From Candidatus Avedoeria danica (GTDB lineage: Bacteria; Chloroflexota; Anaerolineae; Epilineales; Epilineaceae), in assembly GCA_016703025.1 (NCBI GenBank), contig JADJCV010000004.1, forward strand, positions 434,001-498,000: 64,000 nucleotides of DNA. The letters are read 5' to 3'. Below the pieces are notes generated by a model. That model did not search any database, had not been told where the DNA came from, and saw only the letters and a list, made by a program, of their open reading frames with translations. Positions within the stretch are counted from its first letter, which is position 1, and each line of letters starts with the position of its first letter. Positions 49,991 to 57,926 of this stretch are shown here, piece by piece. Made by a program: the position numbers and the translations under genes.

Positions 49991-52421
49991 CGTCGTCTCC
50001 AAGCGTTTCGATCTCGAGGTCGAGCCGGATGCCGGCGCGGCGGGCGACGGCCGCCCGCGCCGCGGCGATGAGACGCCGGACGTCGCGGGCGTGCGCGCCG
50101 CCTTCGTTCACGAAGAAGTTGGCGTGCACGTGCGAGATCCGTGCCCCGCCCTCGCCGTGGCCTTTCAACCCGGCGTCCTCGATGAGCCGTCCGGCGAAGT
50201 CGCCGGGCGGATTCTGGAAGACCGAGCCGACGGACGGGGTTGTCGGCTGTGTCCGGCGGCGGTAGGCGCTGTGGGCGGCGATGCGGCTGAGGATCGCGGT
50301 CGGATCGTCCCGGCGGACGGCCAGCACGGCGCGGCGCACCAAGTGGGACGGGTCGTGCTTGAGGGCGCTGGACCGGTAGCCGAACGCCAGCCGGCCGGCG
50401 TCCCAGCGCTCGACCTCGCCGCTGCTGGCCACGACCTCGGCCCACACGACGCTGTCGGCCATCGCCCAGCCGTGCGCCCCGGCGTTCGTGACGACGGCCG
50501 CGCCGACGCTGCCCGGGATGCCGACGCCGGGCTCGATGCCGGCCCAGCCCTGCCGAGCGAGCTGGTGCGCCAGCGCCGCCAGCGTCACGCCGCCCTCGGC
50601 GACGACGCGCGCCGTCGCGGCATCGTCGCCGGGCGGTGGGCCGTCCGTTGCGCCGCGCTCGCAGCCGCCGTCGTCGGCCACGACGTGCCAGCCCTCGCAG
50701 CGGTTGATCAGCGCGACGCCCGGCAGGCCGGCGTCGGCGACGAGCACGTTCGAGCCGCGGCCGAGCACGCGCACCGGCGCGCCGAGCCGCCACGAGAGGA
50801 GCCACCAGTCCGTCAGGTCGGTGAGCGTCCGGATGCGCACCGCCACGTCGGCCGGGCCGCCGATCCGCAACGTCGTGTAGTCCGAGAGCGGGGACGTGCC
50901 GAGAAGGTCGCCGCCGAGGCCGGCGGCGCGCGCGGCGTCGGCGACGGCGGCGGCGGCGCGCCGGGCGAGGGCGCGCACCGCGGCGCGGCTGGCGCGTTGG
51001 ATGTCGCCGGCGCCCATGAACAGCGCCACGTCGCCCGGCCGTGCCTCGGCCGCGACGACGTCGGCGGCCTGCGTGAGGTTGTCGACGCGCGAGGCACCGC
51101 CGTGGACGTCGTCGGACCGCTTGATCGTCCGCAGGGCGGCATCGATCGCGACCGTGCCGGCATCGCCGGCTGTCTCGCGGGCGCCGTAGACGGGCGTGAG
51201 GACGATGCGGTCGGCGGCGGCGAGCGTCGTCGCGAACGCGTCGGCCAGCAGCGCGACGCGGCTGAACGTGTGGGGTTGGAAGATCGCCCAGATGCGGCGG
51301 CCCGGGAAGCGGCTGCGCGCGGCGGAAAGCGTCGCCGTGATCTCGGTGGGATGGTGGGCGTAATCGTCTACGACGGTGATGCCGGCCACTTCGGCGATCA
51401 CCTCGAACCGCCGGCCCGCCCCGCGGTAGCTGGCCACGGCGGTGCGGATTGCGTCCACGTCCACGTCGAGCGCGCGGGCCGCGGCGACGGCGGCGAGGGC
51501 ATTGCCGACGTTGTGCGCGCCCGGCAGTCGCGTCGTGAACGTGCCGAGGCACTCACCGTCGCACGTGACGTCGAAGAGCTGGCGATCCGGCTGGACGCCG
51601 ACGATGCGCGCCGTCCAGCGCGACCCGGCGGATGCGTCGTCGTGGCCCTCCGCGCGGACGGCATACGACTCGACGGCCGCGGATGCGGCGCCGACGACGG
51701 CGCCGATGGCGTCCGAGCCGGCGCTGACGATGACGCGGCCGTCCGAGTGGACGAGGGCGACGAACGCGCGGAACGCTTCGAGCACGTCGTCGAACGCAGG
51801 GTAGATGTCGGGGTGGTCGTGCTCGATGTTCGTGACGACGGCGACGTACGGCCGGCCGAACAGGAAGCTGCGGTCGTACTCGTCGGCCTCGTAGACCACG
51901 AGGTCGGACGTGCCGGCGGCCGCGCTGCCGCCGATGTCCGGGATGTCGCCGCCGACGAAGACGGTGGCGTCCAGGCCGGCGCTGCGGAGGATGTGGCCGA
52001 CGAGACCCGTCGTCGTCGTCTTGCCGTGCGTCCCCGCGACACCGACGCCGCGGCCGGCGTCGACAAGGGCGCCGAGGAGCTGCTTGCCCTTCACGATCGG
52101 CACCCCCGCCTCGCGTGCGGCGTCGACCTCGGGATTGCCCGCCGGCAGGGCGGCCGTCACGACGAGCAAGCGGGCGTCGGCGGGCACATGCCCGGCGTCG
52201 TGGCCGGCGTGGACCGTCGCGCCCGCTTCGGCGAGCCGGGTGAGGGCGGGCGACGCGTCGCGGTCCGACCCGGAGACGCGCAGGCCCCGCGCCAATAGGA
52301 CGGTCGCCAGCGCCTGCATGCCGGCACCGCCGATGCCGACGAGGTGGACGGCGTCGCCGGCGGCGAGGGCGGGGGCGCCGCAGCCGGCGGGCCAGCCGCG
52401 TGCGGGGAGCATCGGGTCCAT
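49974..52421 (-). CDS. murCB: MurC-MurB fusion: UDP-MurNAc:L-alanine ligase plus UDP-enolpyruvyl-GlcNAc reductase
   Basis: 815 aa. Residues about 20-470 are MurC: VHLVGIGGAGM, ATP loop GTHGKTTTT (about 128), EADEYDRSFL, NIEHDHPDIYP, DDYAHHPTEI. Residues about 490-815 are MurB: RIGGPADVAV, VLGRGSNVLVAD, GIPGSVGAAVVTNAGAHG, the catalytic Ser in VGSVFQNPPGDFAG and a late conserved HANFFVNEG. Fusion puts two consecutive cytoplasmic steps of UDP-MurNAc-Ala synthesis, in reverse gene order, in one chain. Both halves keep their motifs. An ATG start; GTG three nt upstream is possible. Confidence 0.95.
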   Translation of the reverse strand: MDPMLPARGWPAGCGAPALAAGDAVHLVGIGGAGMQALATVLLARGLRVSGSDRDASPALTRLAEAGATVHAGHDAGHVPADARLLVVTAALPAGNPEVDAAREAGVPIVKGKQLLGALVDAGRGVGVAGTHGKTTTTGLVGHILRSAGLDATVFVGGDIPDIGGSAAAGTSDLVVYEADEYDRSFLFGRPYVAVVTNIEHDHPDIYPAFDDVLEAFRAFVALVHSDGRVIVSAGSDAIGAVVGAASAAVESYAVRAEGHDDASAGSRWTARIVGVQPDRQLFDVTCDGECLGTFTTRLPGAHNVGNALAAVAAARALDVDVDAIRTAVASYRGAGRRFEVIAEVAGITVVDDYAHHPTEITATLSAARSRFPGRRIWAIFQPHTFSRVALLADAFATTLAAADRIVLTPVYGARETAGDAGTVAIDAALRTIKRSDDVHGGASRVDNLTQAADVVAAEARPGDVALFMGAGDIQRASRAAVRALARRAAAAVADAARAAGLGGDLLGTSPLSDYTTLRIGGPADVAVRIRTLTDLTDWWLLSWRLGAPVRVLGRGSNVLVADAGLPGVALINRCEGWHVVADDGGCERGATDGPPPGDDAATARVVAEGGVTLAALAHQLARQGWAGIEPGVGIPGSVGAAVVTNAGAHGWAMADSVVWAEVVASSGEVERWDAGRLAFGYRSSALKHDPSHLVRRAVLAVRRDDPTAILSRIAAHSAYRRRTQPTTPSVGSVFQNPPGDFAGRLIEDAGLKGHGEGGARISHVHANFFVNEGGAHARDVRRLIAAARAAVARRAGIRLDLEIETLGDDDEALV

Positions 52422-52434
52422 CACCGCACCGCCT

Positions 52435-52989
52435 TCATCGAACGACCCGCAGGCCGATGAGGAGGATGAGGAAGCCGGCCAGCACCCAGGTCTCGAGGCG
52501 GTCGGGAATCAGGGCGAGCGGTGCGAGCTGGACCCAGTGGTCGGCCCGGGCGGTGATCGGCAGCTGGAAGCCGCCGAAGGCCGTGTTCGGGTAGCCGAGG
52601 TCGTGCGTCACCTTCCAGGCCGTCCAGACGACGAGCCAGCCGTTGAACAGCCCGATGAGCAGGTCGAAGATGAGGCCGGTCGCTGGGTTGGGCGGCCACT
52701 TGCCCTGAAAGGAAAGCGTCTGACCGGCGTAATTGATGATGACGAAGCCGGTGATGATGGCCATCATGACGAACCACTTGAACAAGTCGACGTTCGTCTG
52801 CGACGCAAGGCCGAGGCCCTTGAAGCTGTCGTAGACCAGCGTGCCGAGCGCGTCGCCGCCCAAGCTCAGCATGAGCATCATCGCGGCGTACACGATCGTC
52901 GCGCCGAGCTCGCGCGGGAACTTGCGCGCCACGCCGACGACGCCGAACGCGCCGACGAACAGGACCGCGACGTACTCGATCGGGACCAT
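52435..52989 (-). CDS. CvpA-like small membrane protein in dcw cluster
   Basis: 184 aa with four to five hydrophobic helices (about 5-20, 28-50, 70-90, 102-125, 160-180). The segment LIFDLLIGLFNGWLVVW resembles the CvpA-family loop-helix (R..GALLG..NG). No enzyme motif. The ATG overlaps the stop of the preceding membrane gene (ATGA) and its own stop is 13 nt before murC/murB. Conserved operon placement suggests a cell-envelope or division role; this is inference. Confidence 0.7.
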   Translation of the reverse strand: MVPIEYVAVLFVGAFGVVGVARKFPRELGATIVYAAMMLMLSLGGDALGTLVYDSFKGLGLASQTNVDLFKWFVMMAIITGFVIINYAGQTLSFQGKWPPNPATGLIFDLLIGLFNGWLVVWTAWKVTHDLGYPNTAFGGFQLPITARADHWVQLAPLALIPDRLETWVLAGFLILLIGLRVVR

Positions 52990-53771
52990 CAGTTGTACAC
53001 CTTGAACCGCGGCGCGCTGCCGCCGAGCGACTTCACGCCGAAGAAGATCAACAGGACGACGACGCCGAAGAAGATCATCGGCGCGTACGGCGCCGCCGCC
53101 GCGGCGATCGTGAGGCGCGGATCGACGATGCTGATCCGTGCCCCGGGGACGATCCGCGGCAGCACGAAGTGGGCGACGAGCAGGCCCGTCAGGCCGCCGA
53201 CCAGCGCGCCGACCAGGCGGTCGATGACGCGCGGCATCCGCGGCGCGCCCGGCTGGCCGCCGCCGGCAGGACGCGCTGCGATCGATCCGAACACCCGGTA
53301 ACCGACGAGCAGGACGACCAGCGCGAACAGCGCGATCTGCCAGACCGCGGCATTCGCTCCCGTCGCGGGCACGATGGGCTTCATCGCGGACATGGATGCG
53401 AACACCTCCGCCGGCTCACCCGTCCCGGCGCTGACCTGGACGCCGGCGTACAACAGCTTCCACTGCTTGTTGATGACGGACGCCACCTTGGCCCAGGCCG
53501 GCCCGAACAGGAGGACCGCCATGCCGGTGACGACGATCGCCCGCGTCGCCCCCTTCACGCCGCGTGCCGCGCCGATCACGGCCAGCACCGCCATGATCAC
53601 GAGGGCGTACGCGCTCAGGTCGACGCCGGTCGGCAGGGTCCCCGGCACCGCGCCCGGGTCGACCGGGCCGCCGAACGCCGGGTGCGCCAAGGCCGAGGCG
53701 GCGCCGGCCGAGAGGAGGCACAGCGCAAGGCTCGCCGCCGCCGCCAACCGCGATGCACGTGAAGTCATCAT
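52989..53771 (-). CDS. Second CvpA-like membrane protein in dcw cluster
   Basis: 260 aa: signal or TM helix with AHPAFGG after it, then helices at about 52-70, 76-94, 135-155, 178-200 and 225-245. The segment RLVGALVGGLTGLLVAHFVLP again resembles the CvpA loop-helix. Two ATGs in tandem (53771, 53768) follow the murG stop by 2 nt; the stop overlaps the next membrane gene. The two proteins have similar topology and may have arisen by duplication; sequence identity is low by eye. Function unknown. Confidence 0.7.
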   Translation of the reverse strand: MMTSRASRLAAAASLALCLLSAGAASALAHPAFGGPVDPGAVPGTLPTGVDLSAYALVIMAVLAVIGAARGVKGATRAIVVTGMAVLLFGPAWAKVASVINKQWKLLYAGVQVSAGTGEPAEVFASMSAMKPIVPATGANAAVWQIALFALVVLLVGYRVFGSIAARPAGGGQPGAPRMPRVIDRLVGALVGGLTGLLVAHFVLPRIVPGARISIVDPRLTIAAAAAPYAPMIFFGVVVLLIFFGVKSLGGSAPRFKVYN

Positions 53772-53773
53772 CG

Positions 53774-54898
53774 TCACGCCGCCCGTCCGCTCGTCATCGC
53801 CAGGATCACCTGGGCGATCGACTCTGCCGCCGCCGGTCGGTCGAGCCGCCGCGCGGCGGCCTGCATGGCGGCGCGCCGCGACGGGTCGTCGAGCAGCGCC
53901 GTGACCTCGGTCGCGAGGCGCGCACCGTCCATGTCGGCGTCCGCCACGACGACGGCCGCGCCGGCGTCGGCCAGAACGCGGGCGTTCGGCCATTGGTGGC
54001 CGCCGGAGATCGGCAGCGGCACGAGGATGGCCGGCAGGCCGCGCGCCGGGAGCTCGCCGAGGACGGCGGCGCCGGCGCGGCAGACGACGACGTCGGCGGC
54101 GGCGAGGCCGTCGGCCATCGCGTCGTCCTCGAAGTACGGCGCGAGGCGCCAGCGGGCGGCCATGTCGGCGCCGAGTCGTTCGGCGAGCGCGGCGCGGGCG
54201 GCCGTCGCCGCCGGCAGCGTCGTCGCGCCGGCGGCGTGCAGCACGACGGCGCGCGCGAGGAGCGCAGGCGCGGCGTCGGCGACGGCGTCGTTGATCCGGC
54301 GCGCACCCTGGCTGCCGCCGAAGACGAGCACGACGGCGTCGTCGGGCGCGACGGCGAGGCGGGCGCGCGCGGCGGCGCGGTCTGCGTCGCGGACGAGCGG
54401 GCGGACCGGGTAGCCGGTGACGGTTGCCCGGTCGCGGGCGCGGCGGGGCAGGGCGTCGAGCGCCGCTCCGGCCGTCACGCAGATGCGGTCGGCCAGGCGG
54501 GCGATCAGCTGCACGGCGCGGCCGGGGAAGATGTCCGGCAGGTAGACGCACAGCGGCGTGCCCGTGAGGCGGGCGGCGACGGCCAGCGGGACGCTGACGT
54601 AGCCGCCGGTGACGAAGACGGCGTCGGGCCGCTCGCGGCGGAGGTCGCGGGCTGCGGCGAGCGTGCCGCGGGCGATCGCGACGGCGCCGGCAAGGACGCC
54701 GCGCGGGCCGCGGTCGACGAGGGCGCCGGTCCGCACGGCGCGGAACGGGATGCCCGCCCGGGCCGTGAGCGTCGCCTCCATGCCGCCGGCGCGGCCATAC
54801 CACATCACGGCGCTAACCCGCGAGCCCAGCGCGCCGCGCACGGTAAGCGCGGGATACACGTGACCGGCGGTTCCACCACCGGAAATCCACAAGACCAT
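53774..54898 (-). CDS. murG: MurG, UDP-GlcNAc:lipid I N-acetylglucosaminyltransferase
   Basis: 374 aa GT-B enzyme on the inner face of the membrane that makes lipid II. G-loop 1 SGGGTAGHVYPAL (6-18), second loop FVTGGYVSVPLAVAA, UDP-binding FGGSQGARRIN, and RAGAAVLGELPARGLPAILVPLP with HQWPNA after it. The G-loop begins at residue 6, so the ATG is secure. This ATG lies 86 nt inside the 3' end of ftsW in another frame. Confidence 0.95.
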   Translation of the reverse strand: MVLWISGGGTAGHVYPALTVRGALGSRVSAVMWYGRAGGMEATLTARAGIPFRAVRTGALVDRGPRGVLAGAVAIARGTLAAARDLRRERPDAVFVTGGYVSVPLAVAARLTGTPLCVYLPDIFPGRAVQLIARLADRICVTAGAALDALPRRARDRATVTGYPVRPLVRDADRAAARARLAVAPDDAVVLVFGGSQGARRINDAVADAAPALLARAVVLHAAGATTLPAATAARAALAERLGADMAARWRLAPYFEDDAMADGLAAADVVVCRAGAAVLGELPARGLPAILVPLPISGGHQWPNARVLADAGAAVVVADADMDGARLATEVTALLDDPSRRAAMQAAARRLDRPAAAESIAQVILAMTSGRAA

Positions 54899-56069
54899 AC
54901 GGCGTCACCTTTGCGGGATCGACCCGCTGCGAGATCGCCACGAGCAGCCCGACGCCCACCAGCGTCGTGGTGAGGCTGCTGCCGCCGGACGAGATGAACG
55001 GCAGCGGCACGCCGGTGAACGGAATGAGGCGCGTGACGACGGCCATGTGCACGAACGCCTGGCTGACGATCCACCACGTCACGCCGAGCGCCGCCAGCTT
55101 GGCGAACGGGTCGGGCGCGCCGCGCGCGATGCGCATGCCGCGCCACGCGACGGTGGCGAAGAGCGCGACGACGAGCAGGCAGCCGAGGACGCCGGTCTCC
55201 TCGCCGATGACGGCGAACACGGCGTCCGTGGCGCCGGTGGAGAGCGGCATGAAGTGCTTGTACTGTCCGTTGCCGAGCCCGACGCCGAACCAGCCGCCGC
55301 GGAGCACGGCGCCCTGCACCAGGTTCGGCTGCCAGTTCGCGCCGTCGGCCATGCCGCTGGCGTTCAGGAAGCCCAGGACGCGGCTGACGCGGTAGTCGGC
55401 CATGATCAGCGCCCCGGTCAGGACGACGACGGCGATCGAGCCGCTCATGAGCATCTGGTCGATCCGGGCGCCGGCCGCCACGAGCATCGCGCTGGCGATG
55501 CCGAGGACGAGGATGGCGGTCGAGAAGTTCGGTTGGAGGATGATCAGGCCGCAGACCAGGCTGACGAGGACGATGAACGGCACGAGGCCGACCGCGAACT
55601 GCCGGATCTCGTGCGGCCGCCCCGACAACCAGTCGGCGATGTAGATGACGACGACGAGCTTGGCGAGCTCGCCCGGCTGGACGGAGCCGCCGAACAGCCA
55701 GCGCGTGCTGCCGTTCACCTCCTGGCCGACGAGGAGCACCAGCACGAGGAGGCCGATCAGCCCGATGAACAGGAGCGGCGACCAGCGCTGGATGAGCCGG
55801 TAGTCGCCGATCGTGGCGACGACGCCGGCGGCGGTGATCCCGACGGCCGACCACATGAGGTGCCCCTGCAGCGCGGCGCTGTCGCTGGCGGTGAAGACGG
55901 CCAGGATGCCGATGAGCAGGAGCAGCCCGACGGCCCCGATCAGGACGCCGTCCCGCTGTCGCTTCGGCCGCGGCGGCGCGTGCATCGCGTCGTGGGGCGC
56001 GGCGGGCGACGCCGGCGCATGAATCGCCGGCCGCGTTGCCTGCACGTCGCCCGCTGCGCGCTGCGTCAT
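54813..56069 (-). CDS. ftsW: FtsW, SEDS-family peptidoglycan polymerase / division protein
   Basis: 418 aa with ten TM helices after a 40-residue cytoplasmic head. SEDS hallmarks: LVGQEVNGSTRWL, LILQPNFSTAIL, GLGNGQYKHFMPLSTGATDAVFAVIGEE (location only) and PFISSGGSS. It ends in a 35-residue Arg-rich tail (RWWNRRSRVSRAYRARRAG). The last 29 codons overlap murG. It starts 2 nt after the murD-like gene. Confidence 0.94.
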   Translation of the reverse strand: MTQRAAGDVQATRPAIHAPASPAAPHDAMHAPPRPKRQRDGVLIGAVGLLLLIGILAVFTASDSAALQGHLMWSAVGITAAGVVATIGDYRLIQRWSPLLFIGLIGLLVLVLLVGQEVNGSTRWLFGGSVQPGELAKLVVVIYIADWLSGRPHEIRQFAVGLVPFIVLVSLVCGLIILQPNFSTAILVLGIASAMLVAAGARIDQMLMSGSIAVVVLTGALIMADYRVSRVLGFLNASGMADGANWQPNLVQGAVLRGGWFGVGLGNGQYKHFMPLSTGATDAVFAVIGEETGVLGCLLVVALFATVAWRGMRIARGAPDPFAKLAALGVTWWIVSQAFVHMAVVTRLIPFTGVPLPFISSGGSSLTTTLVGVGLLVAISQRVDPAKVTPYGLVDFRWWNRRSRVSRAYRARRAGLAG

Positions 56070-56071
56070 CG

Positions 56072-56581
56072 TCACGCTGCCACCCAGGCGTCGTGGCGGG
56101 CCGCCAGTACCCATTCGGTGGCGCGGGCGCGGAACGAGGCGGTTGTGTCGCATGCGTCGCTTTCGCCGCCGTTGACGCCCTCTGCCCGCGGTGCGAGCGG
56201 CGTCCATGCCACCGCGTCGCCCACGTGCGCCAGCCGCCCGGCGGCCTGCACGGCATCCGCCATGTCCGCGCACCGGACGACGATCACGCCGCCGCCGACC
56301 TGCGCGATCGCACCGGCCAGCCGGGGTGCGGACGGCCCGAACATCACGACGTAGCGCGCCTTGCCGGCGCACGCCCGCGCCCAGCCGCCGAGGGCCGCTG
56401 GCACGTCGTGCGCGGCGACGATCGGCAGGACCATGCCGGGCCACGGGCGGAGGCGGGCCATCGCCTGCGCGCCGGTCGCGGCGAGCTCGGCCGCCAGCCA
56501 CGTGACGCCGTCGCGCGTGCCGATCGTCTCGATCGTCTTGAGGCGGGGAAGGGTGGGCGCGGCCAGGGAGGTGTCGTTCAC
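56072..56581 (-). CDS. MurD remnant: degenerate Mur-ligase C-terminal domain only
   Basis: 169 aa, GTG start with GGAG 7 nt upstream. It sits at the murD position (mraY-x-ftsW). By eye it follows the MurD C-terminal domain order: TIGTRDGVTWLAAE (for the ERDGV-x-(N/F)DS motif), LRPWPGMVLPIVAAHD (for the GG-DKG strand), VVMFGPSAPRLAGAI, DMADAVQAAGRLAHVGDAV, and a TPLAPRA stretch replacing SPACASFDMF. The NDSKATNP and DKG motifs and the Ser/Asp/Phe of the last motif are lost. There is no ATP-binding central domain and no UDP-binding domain; full MurD is about 450 aa. The reading frame is open and coupled to ftsW, so it may be expressed as a non-enzymatic protein, or it is a decaying pseudogene. 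Confidence 0.7.
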   Translation of the reverse strand: MNDTSLAAPTLPRLKTIETIGTRDGVTWLAAELAATGAQAMARLRPWPGMVLPIVAAHDVPAALGGWARACAGKARYVVMFGPSAPRLAGAIAQVGGGVIVVRCADMADAVQAAGRLAHVGDAVAWTPLAPRAEGVNGGESDACDTTASFRARATEWVLAARHDAWVAA

Positions 56582-56720
56582 GGTCGGTCTCCGATGATTG
56601 TGGGGGATCCGCATCCCGCGTATCCCCAGCCCTGGCTGGCCTGTGGCCAGCCTGTCCCTCCCCTTGGGGGCAAGGGGACGGATGCATGCGTGCACATCGC
56701 AAAGCTTCGGTTGCCTTCGA
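56582..56720. other. Hairpin-rich gap between mraY and the murD remnant
   Basis: A 139-nt non-coding stretch in an otherwise gapless cluster. It contains GGGAT-CCGC-ATCCC, a GGCTGGCC-TGT-GGCCAGCC palindrome, and an 8-bp stem TCCCCTTG-GGGG-CAAGGGGA (56659-56678). It may be the scar of the lost 5' two-thirds of murD, or an inserted REP-like element. Confidence 0.6.
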
Positions 56721-57926
56721 TCATCCCGACATCCCCCACGTGGCCCAGTACACGAACCCCACCGCCAGCGCACCGCCCGCGGCGCCCGCCAGCCAGAACC
56801 GCCGCGTCACGGCGGTCTCGTGCATCCCACCCAGCTCGAAGTGGTGGTGCAGCGGCGCCATCCGAAAGACGCGCTTGCCGCCGGTCCACTTGAAGTAGCC
56901 GACCTGGATGATGTCGCTGAGCACTTCCGCGACGTAGACGATGCCGATGAGCGGCAGCAGCAGCCACGTGCCGGTGGCGAGGGCGATCGTGGCGAGGGCG
57001 CCGCCGAGGGCCATGGACGTCACGTTGCCCATGAAGACTTTGGCGGGGTAGCGGTTGTGGACGAGGAAGCCGAGGCAGGCGCCGGCGACGGCGAAGCAGA
57101 GCAGAAAGTGCGAGAAATCGACGACCGACGTCATGCTCAGCGTATCGGGTCGCGCGAACTGCAATCGCAGCAAGCACAGGCCGAGCGCGGCGAAGGCGAT
57201 CGCCGCAACGCCGGCGGCCAGTCCGTCGAGGCCGTCGCTTAGGTTCACACCGTTGACCATAGCGACGAGCACGATCGACGCCACCGCGAGCCACGCCAAT
57301 GGTCCAAACGTCGTTCCAAGCGACGTCGGATCACGCACGATTAGCGTGAGGAGGCTCTGTGCGGTTGGGTGGGGCGAAGGCCGCAATCCCGGCATAGCCG
57401 AGTTGGTTGGCATGGCTGCCGGCATCCGCGCGAGAAGTAGGGCGACGACGAGGGCTGCGGCGAATTGCAGGGCAAGAAGACGGCGGGCGGACAGTCCGAT
57501 CCCCAAGGCGCGCGCCCGTCCCTTGCGTGCCAGCCCGTGCCAGTCGTCCATGAGCCCGATCGCTCCGAACAGCAGCGTCGCGCCGGCCGTCGCGGCCAAC
57601 GCCCACGCCATCGTGATAGCTGCCGCGCGGGCGCTCTTGGTGACCTCGTACGAATAGTCCCCGAACGCGAAGAACCGACTCAGGAGCCACGTTCCGAAGG
57701 CGGCCGCGGCGCCGATGCCGAGGAGTATCCCCAGGACGAGCACAATGCCGCCCATCGTCGGCGTCCCGGCCTTCGATCCGTGGCTCGGCCCATCCTCGCG
57801 AATGGCCTTTCCGAGTTGGCGCTGTGCCAACCACTTCGTGAGGGGCCTGGTTGCGATGGCGGTCACAGCGAACGCACTCAGCGCGAACAGAGCCCCAATA
57901 CCCACGATGAAGACGACTTCAGTCAT
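56721..57926 (-). CDS. mraY: MraY-like phospho-MurNAc-pentapeptide translocase with altered catalytic motif
   Basis: 401 aa polytopic membrane protein of the GPT family; MraY makes lipid I. SKAGTPTMGGI, the Asp pair GLMDDWHGL (Asp127/128), NGVNLSDGLDGLAAG and PLHHHFELGGMHETAV are all present and MraY-specific. The motif normally reading VFMGDVGSLALGG is here VFMGNVTSMALGG: Asn301 (codon AAC, 57024-57026) replaces the catalytic Asp (Asp267 in E. coli) and Thr replaces Gly. A loop near 180 is longer than usual. The TGATG junction with ftsI shows translational coupling. Confidence 0.92.
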   Translation of the reverse strand: MTEVVFIVGIGALFALSAFAVTAIATRPLTKWLAQRQLGKAIREDGPSHGSKAGTPTMGGIVLVLGILLGIGAAAAFGTWLLSRFFAFGDYSYEVTKSARAAAITMAWALAATAGATLLFGAIGLMDDWHGLARKGRARALGIGLSARRLLALQFAAALVVALLLARMPAAMPTNSAMPGLRPSPHPTAQSLLTLIVRDPTSLGTTFGPLAWLAVASIVLVAMVNGVNLSDGLDGLAAGVAAIAFAALGLCLLRLQFARPDTLSMTSVVDFSHFLLCFAVAGACLGFLVHNRYPAKVFMGNVTSMALGGALATIALATGTWLLLPLIGIVYVAEVLSDIIQVGYFKWTGGKRVFRMAPLHHHFELGGMHETAVTRRFWLAGAAGGALAVGFVYWATWGMSG

